The notes under the pieces are model-generated. The model had not been told where the DNA came from. It searched no databases and saw only the letters and a list, made by a program, of their open reading frames with translations. The translations under genes were made by a program, and so were the position numbers. From Otatea glauca (lineage: Eukaryota; Streptophyta; Magnoliopsida; Poales; Poaceae), in contig CM070711.1 of NCBI GenBank assembly GCA_036346275.1, forward strand, positions 49,229,435 to 49,293,434: a stretch of 64,000 bases of DNA, in the 5' to 3' direction. Positions 21,599-33,300 of this stretch are shown here, piece by piece. Position 1 is the first letter of the stretch, and each line of letters begins with the position of its first letter.

Positions 21599-24500
21599 TT
21601 TTTCTGAAAAATCGATTCCACCATCTGATCTCAACACTGAAGCTATAATCATCCAGACATTGGACGATTTAATACCAGAGCATCGCAAAGTTATCTAGGA
21701 TTGGAAGACCACGCTCGAGGAGATGATGTTAAGCTACTATGAGAAAAGTCGATGTGGCGTCACCCAAAGGTTGCATTGCCGACGGTCAATGCCCTCGGCG
21801 ACGCAAGGATTACCGACACATTGGTAAGTCAATACATGCCTGCACAAGCTGAATTATCTGCTATGATTAATTAATATGTGCACCATACTTTGATTAAGCA
21901 ATCATCGGCTCTAGTAACAACTCTTAAGCTGATGATCGCTAATATTGTTAAAACATAGCTCAAGAGTTGGCATCAGCTGGAAGCCGGCTTGATCCAATGT
22001 AGATCCTACCAAATTACCTTGTTTATTCGGCAACACCAAATACGCAAAGCCCTGTAGTATTAGCCAATCCTAAACCATCGGCTACAACTCCAACTCTTAC
22101 CATGATGCCAACCCAGCCGACCATAATATTGCCACGAGATCCTCGTACAAGTGGGGTTGTGCATTATCAAGCATATACCGACGCCGCTAAGTTGGATACA
22201 CCAGCCAATTTACCACTATCGGCACCGTTTTACACTTTTCTCCAATTGGTTCCACAACCAATTGAACCTCCTAGGCAACCATAGTACGCTGAGCCGATTC
22301 CGCAGAGGAATATGGCTCCATACAAGGTCGTAATGACTCGGAGCCCTTTGTTCCAGTACCAGAGCCGATTGCTAGGAAAAACAACGTGAGCTATGAGCAA
22401 CCTTATCAGTTCCCATCAGCTCAAGCGACCTATCAACCTAAGTTTACGCTCGGGGTGCATAATGCCAATTACGAGCCAAATTGGTAGGCTCCTAATATTG
22501 TATTGGACAATACAATGAATTGGACCGATCAGATATTTGCCGTGTTGCAAGAACAATTCGGCATACAACCTAAAGGGAGGGTTAATATGAAGCCGTACCC
22601 TGATTACATTGATCAGATGCCCTATCCTAATAATGTTCAAGTTTCTGATTTTGCAAAATTCTGATGGGATGACTTCATAACCACTTTAGAGAATGTCGGA
22701 TGTTTATCGCGTAATGCGGCGAAACTGCTCAGTCCAATGGGTTAAAAATTAGGTTGTTCCTGCTATCTTTGTCAGGAGCTACTTTTACATGGTTCACAAT
22801 CTTACCCCTGAATTAGGTCAATTTCTGGACAGATTTGAAAAGCCGATTTCATGAATACTTTTTCTCTAGAAGTTTGAAACTCAGAATTTTTGACTTAAGC
22901 TCTGTCCATCAGAAATTTGGAGAATCAGTTACAGATTATATTAAGAGGTTCAAAAAAGTGAGAAATCAGTGTTTTAGTGTCACTTTGTCTGATAATCAGT
23001 TAGCCAATTTAATCTTCCAAGGGTTAATTCCCAGTTAAAGGAACAATTTGGCGGATAGGAATTTACCGATTTGAGTCACCTGCTACATAGGGTATCAGCT
23101 CAAGAAAGCCATTTTACCGATAATAGAGGCTTTAGAGATAAATTTATGTGTGCACCAGAAATGTGAATCGAATCTCGCTCGTGCGTTGGACTTAGAGGTG
23201 ACACCTATACTCCTCTTAAGTGTATGCTTATTGCCATCCAAAAGTCCCGTGCACGGAGTATTAACCAGATGGCCCTCACCCAAACAAATATGAGCCACCT
23301 AGTTGCACCGTACACACTTACGCAATCAAGAAAGTTTTGATTCTTTTCTGAACAACCATACCGGGATTGAAACCAACCTTTTGGGCATAACACACGCCGT
23401 CCGTCTTAGAACCATGGTATCGCCCACACCCACCGAGGAAGGTGCGTCGCAATAGTCAAGAAACGACAGTCGCTCGTGGACATGCGTCAAACAATTGAGA
23501 GCAATTCTAGGTACTCGGATATATGACTGGCGCTAATTCCCAAGATCAACGCCTAGCGCCCACATATCCCGCAATTCGAGATGCATCATAACACATACAC
23601 AATTTATCTAAGCAATTGACATAGCATAACTTAAATTAAAAGTTATTACAACTACTTAATATTACAAGTATGTGGCGGACCGGCCAAATATGACACACGC
23701 AATTAAATTGCAGCGAAAATTGAACACATTACAAAAGTAGGATAGCAGTATGCCCATCCATAAACTCATAGGCAACTAACTAGGAAGAGCTCTAGTTCAT
23801 CCATCCAAATAGTCGTTAGACCTCGGTGCAAAGTACGAGTCGTCGAGGTATTCTTTTGTACCTTCGTCTATATATTATAGATTAAGCAACAGTGAGTACA
23901 CGTATGTACTTGCAAGATTTTAGTGTATGGAAATACAATAAATGCAAGGTTAGATCAAGGATAACAAACAACTACACTAAGTCTCATTTTTAGCATAAAG
24001 CAAATTTTGTCTTCAAGAGTATAGTTCATCAAACAGTATAGGTATTGAAACGAGTATTTGTAATGAAACTAAATATAGTAAGTAAAGTTCAAATATCATC
24101 ATTTCACAACCCTCCTTGGCTGGGAACAACGAGTAAAACATAGCCATCCTTGGCTCACAAGTTCTCCAACCCATCATAACATTGATTCCAAAAGTTTTCA
24201 AAAAACAAAACTATACTTGATATTACATCCCTGAGTTGCTCATGACCGCGAGCACGGCTAATTAATTATATTTAAATCTCTACAGAGAGTGTACACTTTA
24301 CCCACATAACACATTCTAGCCATCATGTCAATCATGCCTCGCGATATCTACGGTACCCGATTTGCTAGATTGTGACAAAACTGTTTGACTAGCTAAAGCC
24401 TAGCCTTGCACTAGCCCCGGTGATGACAAACCCTTGCCATGGTCCAGAGATCCAGACCAGCACACACAATACTAAAGATGGTTTACGTCCCATCGCGTCC

Positions 24501-27500
24501 TCTCCCCATGGCAAGGAATACACCGTTGTATTGGAATGCTTTAGCCTCAACACCTCAGTGAAGGGAGCACCTACGATCGACACCGTACCCCGGAGTGCCC
24601 TTACTAAGCTAAGGCTATCCCATACTAGCACATGTGGTTGCACTAATTCACTTAGGTGATAGCATCAAGTTTGGTCCTTAACTGACTCGGGCGAGAATCT
24701 CCCCCTAACTACGCGTGAGGTCTCTCCTCATGCCTCAAGTTTAAGTAGTAACTCGCCCGAGTCTAAACCTTAAGTTTTGGGTTGGATTTTTACCAAAATA
24801 CACGGAGACCATAGCTCGGCTCCGTACCTTTACAAATTGCTCAATTCTGGATAAAAATGTGTCCCAACATTTAAAAGACGATCTAAGTAAGCATGTCTAA
24901 GCTTGTACATGAGATATTTCGCAATTGTTACCCAAATGACACTAAGTAATGTCTACACCATAAGCTAATGTTACAAGAGCAGGTAATCAAATGTCAAGGT
25001 AAGGGCAATGCATTCAACATGAAGTAACTACTGGTACCTGCAACATAGCAAGTTGAATACAAACATACACGCATGCATACATAGTTTGATAAAACAATAT
25101 AAACATCGTAAAATAATGGGATCAACATGATTAAAGGAGGGTGCTTGCCTTGTTGCTCGTCGTCCGGTATGTAATCGGGATCGTAGGTGAGGTTGTCGTC
25201 GATGGATTCTGAAGCGTCGACATCTACACGTTATATAACGAGAATCGCGACAAATAGCAAACAACAAATTGTTAATAAGGGCAAAATGAAATTAGATATA
25301 AAAAATACTGAAATTGCAAAAATCAGAAATTGAAATTAACAGATTTATTTTTAATTCGAAAACCGAATTATTGCGCAAGTGTGACATCCTGGCGACGCCA
25401 GCCTGGCGCCAGCCAATCGAGCTTGACACGGCGCCTCGGGCGTATGGACCGGGCCTCTGTAACCTCCTTCGTCCATCCGTGAACCCGTGCGACGGCTACC
25501 GATACCGCATAGCCGCCGCGCTGTCTTGATTCGATTAGTTGCGCCGTTGCCCGCCCGATCGTGACGCGCACGATCTACTGGTCCGATCCGATCGAACGGC
25601 GACAGACACCCGCGGACGCGTTCAATCTTCCCGCTCGCCAGATCCGACGGTCAAAAACTCACCCGAGACTAATGGCGGTTGACGCGAAGAAAACCACCAA
25701 GATGAGGAAGAAACCTGGCGACGGCGTTCCGCGTGTCCCGGCGTGAAGAAGTGGCGCGATCGGCGCGCACACTCCGACGAAGTTCAGATCTTGAACCAAA
25801 ACGCCAAAACCAACGAACCGGCGGCAGACTGAGCAAAAAATCACTGCGACTTCTAGGCTTTACTCCGGCGAGCTCCTTCAAGGCTTACAACGATCCTCGC
25901 GAAACCCTTCCGACCGTAAGACGCAGCAAGACAAGGATGAACCTCGGCCTACAAATCATAAATGCCAAATGAAAATTATGAAAGGAGAATAGGGTGGTTT
26001 AGGTTTTCGAAGTTGTCACTTTGTGCATGTTGGTTTCATTAATTCTTCATTCGTGTTTTGGCTCTTTCATGTACATGTTACTTTTATTTCTCGAATTCTA
26101 GAAGCTAAAATTATAATCATGTATGTGGATACTTACGATTCAAGAGGCTAAAATTATTTGGATTAATAGGATTAAGACATTAGTAAAGATGTTATGTATG
26201 GATAGCACTTAGCCCTAGATGTAAAAAGTGATTCGTACCTATTAGGTCTATTAAGCTTAGGCTACTGGTTATACATTCATGGTTTTAAGATGGTTCTTGT
26301 GATGCAAACATAACTACTGATTTCTTAAGTTCGTTTATTCGTATTACAGTTTTTAGTATTCATAATACTTAGGGTTATATTTTTAGTATTACAATTCGTG
26401 TGCAATAGACCGACACGCCGGGCCCGCTTGCCAGCGACACAAAGCAGAGCAGCTCAGGCTGAGGCCCGTCGGCAGCGAAGCAGCGGTGGCAGAGACCTAC
26501 CGACGGCTCAGTGGGTGAGAGGGGGTCTACGCGCACCTAGGGGACCGGTTGGTTGGGGTCAATCTGTGACGAGGTAGGCTGGCGGCAGAAGGAGGCAGCG
26601 CTCAGTAGAGTAGGGTGCCGGAGAGGGGGAAGAAGGGGCGCAGAAGCTCAACGGAGGTGGGGGAGAGCACTAGTGGGTGGAGAAGGCCCGATTCGGCTAT
26701 CCCGGTGCGGCGGTGATGCTGCGGGTTGAGTTGCCGCCGTGAGGTCGGCTTGGGGAAGAAAGATCGGCAGCGGCGGTGCATGGTCACCACGAGTTGAAAT
26801 AGAAGCCGCGCAAGGATTTAGGGGACCAAGAGGAGCATCAAGGTGAGGGTGATCGATTTTTTGAGCTCACCTGAGACAATTCTGTGCTGAGGTGGCTCGC
26901 TGCTTTGTTTCAGCTTTGGCGAGCTCGCGTCGAAGGGAAACGAGGCGCATCGAGCAAAAGGGCGAGAAGGAAGGCTTCGGTGGATTTATGGCAGCGCAGC
27001 GGAGCTGTTGGGACCAGGGCATGGGCACGCGGGCGATACGGGCAAGGCTAGTTGGCAGCGGCCGCGTGGCGCGGTGTGGCAAAGGAGAAGCATGTCGCGA
27101 TAGCGTCGGGCAGAGGGAGAGAAGAAGAGAGGGGCAGGGAAGTGAGGGGCTGGCCGTGGGCCCAGCCGTGGCATTGGGTCACAGTGAGCTACCGCCAGGG
27201 CATTTCGAAAAACATGTCGTCGGCACTGTAGATTCGCAAGAGAAAGCAAGATAGAATTCGGTGAGATTTTAAAGTGGTTCAACAGTGCGTATAGGTACTT
27301 TGAAAATTTTTGAGAAAATTTAGGCAGGTAGTCCACCAATGTTAGTTTCCATTTTCTTTAGTTTCATTCCGTTCCCTATTGTAGTTTTCAAATAAAAATT
27401 CTTGAAAAATTGCTATTTTCAATTTTTTTAATTTTTAAGGAACATAATGTGGTGAGAAAATTCCAAAAAAATATATTTATTAATATAAATTATTTTAGTA

Positions 27501-28200
27501 TTTTATAAAATTAGTTTCTAGACTAGGTTGTTTGGGGTTTGTATGAGTTTCTATTGAATGCATTAAGTTATATGAATACGAACATTTAATATGGCAAAAA
27601 TAAACTTTAGAAATGAATAAATTCAAATGAAAATCCAGATATGCAGTAAAGGTCATGCCATGCCACTTTATTTATTTTTCACAAATTTTGGTATGTTACA
27701 ATTTAAGAATAATAATAATAAAGATAAGGATAAAACTAAGGTCAACCTCGTTGAGTACGGCTGAAGCTATTCATCCGAGGACGACGAGGCTGAGATAAAT
27801 ATAGTCGAATGGGTTAAAGGGTCTAAGAATTCCCTAGTCTGTTCCTGGTTCAAGTCGACTAAAAATAAGTCGGAAATAAAATATGCTTTGATGTCTCTAA
27901 ATGTGATTGTATTTTTGATCTATTGCTGCAAGAAAAGATTATACGGTTGCCTAAAGGACATATTATAACGTCGGCTGATGAAATAAAAAAGCAAAGGTAT
28001 TGCAAGTAGCATCATTCTTTTTCTCATAATCTAATGATTACAATATTTTTGACAGCAAATACAATCAGCTATAGAAGATGGCCGACTCAAGTTTGCAGAA
28101 GAGTCGATGATGCAGTTGGATGCTAATCCTTTTTCGATTAATGTGGTTCAATGTTATAAAAAAAGGAAAAGAGTCAATGCAAGATACGGGGTTAAAAGTT
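21599..28200 (+). pseudogene. gag of gypsy 1, interrupted by a solo LTR
   Basis: The frame starts near 21599 with MSFSEKSIPPSD and is soon broken by stops (for example after EHRKVI). A clear Retrotrans_gag segment lies at 22835-23038 (KSRFHEYFF, HQKFGESVTDYIKRFKKVRN, LANLIFQGL). The frame continues to 23146 and resumes at 27706 directly after the solo LTR and its 5-bp duplication, with a run of Asn and Lys. The product would be the structural particle protein. Several nonsense codons make it inactive. Confidence 0.75.
23147..27700 (-). mobile_element. Solo LTR of a Ty3/gypsy element, 4.55 kb, inserted in gypsy 1 gag
   Basis: The ends on the minus strand are TGTAACATACC (27700) and ...GCACACA (23147). 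They are flanked by a perfect 5-bp duplication, attta, at 23142-23146 and 27701-27705. Internal blocks ('ctctacagagagtgtac', 'actttacccac', 'cgagcacggcta' at about 24257-24310) match the LTR of gypsy 2 at 57082-60081 and the fragment at 9958-11061. No primer site, polypurine tract or coding domain is present. Solo LTRs arise by recombination between the two LTRs of a full element. Confidence 0.88.
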
Positions 28201-29018
28201 GTATGACATGTTAGCATTCAATCAAGCTCTAGCGGCAAGGAGACCCTGAAGATCACGGTCGGTTCATTGCAAATTGCAAATGATCGTGAAGGGATGAGTT
28301 CAAGGACCATCAAGCCAAGAGGAGATTTGTAGATCGGTAAGTGGTACACGGCTGAGAGAGCATCGCTACCACAAAAGTCGAATCGTAAGCCAAAGCCAAC
28401 TTTCTCCTAGTTGTTGGAATAATATGAAAGAAGAAACAACCGGCCACGTTATCCTGCATGTCAGCCAGATAATATGTATTGGCCCAAAAACATGGAAAAA
28501 GCTCACCAACAATGCAACTTTTGACAGTTCTATTGGGAGAGGGGTCAGCTCTGCCATCACTGTATTCTTGTCCGATGGAGCATTATCCATGCCAAGGTGT
28601 CTAGCAACGACGATGGGTTAAAGATAGGATATCTGAGCTGATGCAGGGCCGTCATGAAATCCATAGAGGATCGGTCCATGAAAGAATTTTCAAGCCGATC
28701 CAGTAGCTAACGCGAGTGGAGGAAGGGTCAAGTTCTATGTCCCAGGTCAATCTAGCTGGAAAATTACTTGCCCTGATTGAACCTAAACCCAGGTGGTGTC
28801 CTCCAGGGCTTAGCCGATTGCAACACAGACAACTTCAATGACTAAGCACTAAGGAGATGAGAGAGTCCAAGTAGGAAAAACAAAGAGATCAAGCGTTCAA
28901 TGAGCTCCGGCCAATTAAAATTGCTAAAAAGTAGTGGAGGAAAGAACCGGTTGAAGAAGAGTTTGATTCACCCAATGATCTGGATTCACCCGTAATTCAG
29001 GATGATTCTCCACCTCCA

Positions 29019-29255
29019 ATGGACATCAATATGGTGTTCACTCTGCCGATTGAGTTCAAAATAAGAACTGTATTGGCCAAAGAGGCATTTACTCAATTGT
29101 GTTTGGAGGCTCAGGATGCAGTCTTTGAAAAGCCTCAAGATGATCATCGGCATCTAAAGCCATTATATTTGAAAGGTCATATCAATGGCAAGCCGATATC
29201 GAGGATGCTGGTTGATGGAGGAGCAACCGTCAATCTAATGCCATGCACCACTTGA
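29019..29255 (+). pseudogene. Aspartic protease domain of gypsy 1
   Basis: The motif MLVDGGATVNLMP carries the active-site D in the form DGGA..NLMP, which is typical of Tat-group retroelement proteases. The preceding PLYLKGHINGKPI strand also fits. The frame ends at a stop soon after the motif, and the fold continues in another frame (29396 onward, VDAKGNYNVLLGRDWIHD). Confidence 0.8.
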
Positions 29256-29745
29256 AAGAAGTTGGGTAAGTCCGATGATGATATTATTGAGACTAACATG
29301 GTTTTAAATGACTTCATAGGCGATCCTACTGAAGCAAGAGGGGTTATAGTAACGGAGTTGATAGTTGGCAGCAAAACATTGCCGACTGCCTTTTCGTGGT
29401 TGACGCCAAAGGTAACTACAACGTTCTGTTAGGGCGTGATTGGATTCACGACAATTGCTGTGTACTGTCGACCATGTATCAAATGCTCGTCGAATGGAAC
29501 GTAGACGAGGTTGAAGTGATTCAAGCTGATACATCAGCTTACATTGCCATAGCGAGTTCAAACGCAAATTGGCAGCATGAAGAAGACGAGTGCATATCGG
29601 GTAAAGCTCTGGATGATTGTGATTTCATCTGTATCAACAAGATATGGCTTATTTTGATCAACGTAAGGCCAAGCACACTTGATTGGATAGATGAAATTTT
29701 GCGCCAATTGAGTCCAAATCGACAATAAAAGCTTTATAAGATAAA

Positions 29746-31250
29746 ATGCGAAGCTATCGACAAACAATAGATAGCTATAAGGCCATTGAAGATTTTCAAG
29801 ATATCGAGAAATTAGACCAAGGTTTCACATCGACTGATTTGCTGGAAGAAGTCAACATAGGTGATGGTGATAGAAAAAGACTAACTTTCATTAGTTCAAA
29901 ATTAGCCATAGATTACAAAGAAAAGTTGGTCAAGATATTAAGGAATTATAAAGATTGCTTTGCTTAGAAGTATCATGAGATGCCTGGGTTAAGCCAACAA
30001 CTTGTTGAGCATCGGCTACCTATAAAGCCAGGTTATCGGCCATTTAAATAGTTTCATAGGTGATTTAATCTTGTATACCATATAAAAGAAGAACTTAAGC
30101 AATTATTGGAGGTTAATTTGTCAGGACTTACTGATATGCTGAATGGGTTTCCAATATCATTCATGTTATGAAGAAAAATGGCAAACTCAGGGTGTGTGTT
30201 GATTTAGGGATTTAAATAAAACCACATCAAAGGATGAGTACCCAAGGCCAATAGTCGATATGCTTACGACGCTACATCGGGAAATAAAATTATTAGTTTT
30301 CTTGATGGTAATGCCATATGTAATCAAATATTCATGGCAGAAGCCGATATACCTAAGATTGCTTTTAGGTGCCTTAAGTTTGTTTGAGTGGGTGGTGATG
30401 ACGTCCGGGTTGAAAAACACAGGAGCAACATATTAAAATGCCATGAATTTGATTTATGATTTAATCAGCAATATTGTGGAAATTTAAATCGATGATGTTG
30501 TTGTAAAATCCAAGGAAGATTTGCAGCATCTGACCGATTTGGAAATTGTATTCAAGAATACAAGGGCACACGGTTTAAAGATAATCCGTACAAATGTGCT
30601 TTTGGTGTGTCGGCTGAGTAGTTTTTGGGCTTTATGGTTATGAGAGAGGAATTGAAGGTAATCAAGAAAGGGTCAAAGCTATAGCCAAAACTAAGCCGCA
30701 TGCCTGCAAAAAGGACTTACAGAAGTTAATTGGCAAATTAATTATTTACGGTGATTTATTTCAAATTTGTCTGGCCGTATTAGTTCATTTACCCCACTGT
30801 TGAAATTAAAGGATAATCAAGACTTCATCTGGGAGCCGATCAGCAGAAAGATTTTGAGAGCATAAAGGATTATTTGTCTAATCCTTCAGTTTTAGCCATG
30901 CCTTAAAAAGGTATACCATTTAAATTATATATATCGGCTAAAGACGTGACAATTAGAGCTATTTTGGTGCAAGAAATTGATGATAAAGAGCAAGTTATTT
31001 TCTACTTAAGTTGACATTTGATTGATGCAGAAACCAGATACCCTTTTGTAGAAAAACTCTGCTTGTCATTATATTTTGCTTGCACAAAGTTAAGTCATTA
31101 TATTTTAGCATCGGCTTGTAAAATTATTTGTAAAACCGATGTTATAAATATATGTTGTTAGCTCCAATTTTGTGAGGTCAACTTGGTAAATGGGTTTATA
31201 CGCTCATCGAGTTTGACTTGATGTATGAATAGGCTAAAGCTATCAAGGGT
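29746..31250 (+). pseudogene. Reverse transcriptase domain of gypsy 1, heavily decayed
   Basis: Recognisable pieces occur in order: LVKILRNYKDCFA, a linker with stops, ISFLDGNAICNQIFMAEADI (about 30290-30350), then IDDVVVKSKEDLQHL (about 30489-30535). The latter is the catalytic motif with the aromatic residue before the DD pair replaced by a TAA stop. Later come DAETRYPFVEK and a thumb-like region. At least ten nonsense codons or frame breaks are visible, so no enzyme can be made. Confidence 0.8.
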
Positions 31251-31835
31251 CAAGTGGTTGTCGATTTTATAACAGGATATGAAACTGCTATAAATGTCGA
31301 TCTAATATCTGTTGCCCCTTGGCAACCGTTTTTCGATGAATCGGTATGTCGAGAGGGCGATGGTACCAGAATAGTGTTGATTTCGCCAAAAGGGTATAGT
31401 TTTGAGTTCGCATTTAGGTTGAATTGTAGATGTTCTAATAAGCAAGCCGAATACAAAGCATTGCTTAAAGGCCCACAGCTCGATAATATCGGAGTTGATT
31501 CTGTTGAGGCTTATGGCGATTCTCTATCGGCGGCTTAGCAGATTAAGGGAGAATATAACTGCTATGATGAATTTTTGACCAAATATTTGGAGGAGTGTCC
31601 TGTTGTAATTGGCTTCTTTACTTCTTTTTCCATTTGTCATATTCCTTGTGAGTTAAATGACAAGGCCAACTTGCTAGTTCAACAAGCATCGGGCTATAAA
31701 GTTTTTGGCCGATTAGATGAATTCGAGCCAATAGAGACAATAGTTATGTGCATTACCTCCAATTATTGGAAAACAAAAATAGTGAAATATTTGACCGATC
31801 CCTCAAAATCTTCTGATCGGAGAATCAAGTGACAT
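31251..31835 (+). pseudogene. RNase H domain of gypsy 1
   Basis: RNase H motifs are visible: FFDESVCREGDG (first acidic strand), CSNKQAEYKALLKG (the conserved E of NQAEYEAL) and VEAYGDSLSAA (third acidic residue). They are followed after a stop by YLEECPVVIGFF and HIPCELNDKANLLVQQASG. The frames at 31254-31538 and 31575-31832 are split by one in-frame stop at 31536-31538. Confidence 0.83.
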
Positions 31836-33010
31836 GCCCTAAAGTATGTCCTCTTTGATAATGTACTTTATTATCAGACTTTAAAGGGTTTGTTACTAAG
31901 ATGTCTTGAAGTCGAAGAAGCTAAAGTGGCAATGGGAGAAGTACACGAACACATTTGTAGATCCCATCAATCGGCTCATAAGATGAAATAGCTGTTAAGG
32001 CGTACTAGGTATTTTTGGTCGACAATGCTGGAGGATTGTTTCAAATATTATAAAGAATGCCAGACTTGTCAGAAATTTGGCAACGTACAATTGGCTTCAG
32101 CATCGACTTTGCATCCAATTATCAAACCTTGGCCATTTAGAGCATGGGGAATAGATTTAATCGGACAAATATTTCCCGTGTCAAATAAAGGCCATAAATT
32201 CATATTGGCCGCGATCAGTTATTTTTCTAAATGGGTTGAGGCAATCCTGCTTAAAAAGGTAACAAGTGTTGAAGCTATCGGATTTGTTACTGAACATATT
32301 ATTCACCGATTTGGAATTTTGCAGACTATTATGACCGATCAGGGCACTGTGTTTATGTTCGATGAGTTTCAAGGTTTGCCAAAAGTTTGGGAATAAAGTT
32401 TTTGAATTAGTCACCTTATTATGCTCAGGCTAATAGTCAAGCTGAGTCGTCCAACAAAACATTGATCAAGTTGATTAAGAGGAAAATTGAAGAAAAGCCA
32501 AGGAATTGACACGTAACATTATCGAAGTCATTATGGGCATATCGGGTGGCACACCATGGTGTGACAAAATTATCGCCCTACTAATTGGTTTAAGGACAAG
32601 AGGCTATGTTGCCTTTGGAAATCAACATTGACTTGCTAAGAACGGTACGACAAAATGGTTTGTCAATTCAAGATTATAAGTATTTGATGACCAACAATTT
32701 GTATGACTTGGTGGAATTACATGTACATACACTGGATCAGCTTAATAAGAATAAGGCAAGAGTTGCAAAGGCTTACAATAAAAATGTAATAGTTAAGTCA
32801 TTTTGTGAAGCCGATGTGGTTTCGAAAACTATTTTGCCTATCAACTCTAGGGATAACAAATTTGGTAAATGGTCTCCAACATGGGAAAGACCGTATAGAG
32901 TTCATCGGCTTGTAAATGGAAATTCTTATATTTTGGAGACATTAGAAGGTGTGGTGTTTTCTAAAGCAATTAATGGCAAGTACTTAAAGAAGTATCACCC
33001 AAGTATTTAG
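31836..33010 (+). pseudogene. Integrase domain of gypsy 1
   Basis: The zinc-binding HHCC region is visible: HEHICRSHQSAHKMK, then CFKYYKECQTC. The core has D in WGIDLIGQIFPV, D in MTDQGTVF and a later QAESSNKTLIK that supplies the E, giving the DDE set. The C-terminal part (32606-33010) shows FGKWSPTWERPYRVHRLV, a GPY/F-like module. Stops at 32394 and in the segment that follows it break the frame. Confidence 0.84.
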
Positions 33011-33300
33011 ATTGTCTCCTAATCGGCTAAGGGTAGCTATCGGTTGTGAAAAGCCAAATTAACTTGTTGCAGTTAATTTCGGATATAGACTAAAGGTAGA
33101 CTACAGCCGATTATAAACATCACACTTAAAAGCAGAAAAAGGATTAAAACATAAATAACAATCGGTTAAACAGCTGATTATAAATATTGCAAACATCCAA
33201 AACATTGTTTTAAGACAAAGCCTTCCCTATTACATTCATTTCATCATTTTGTTTTTTGGCCGATTACATAAAATCAATGAAAGCCGATTATATCCCCTGA

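Noticed and set aside
25368..25981. Several Arg-rich frames suggesting a host exon
   Set aside because: Inside the solo LTR and matching the GC-rich part of the related LTR in gypsy 2 by position.
26867..27339. Frames in the GC-rich part of the solo LTR
   Set aside because: They lie within an LTR bounded by a perfect 5-bp duplication; compositional, with no motif.
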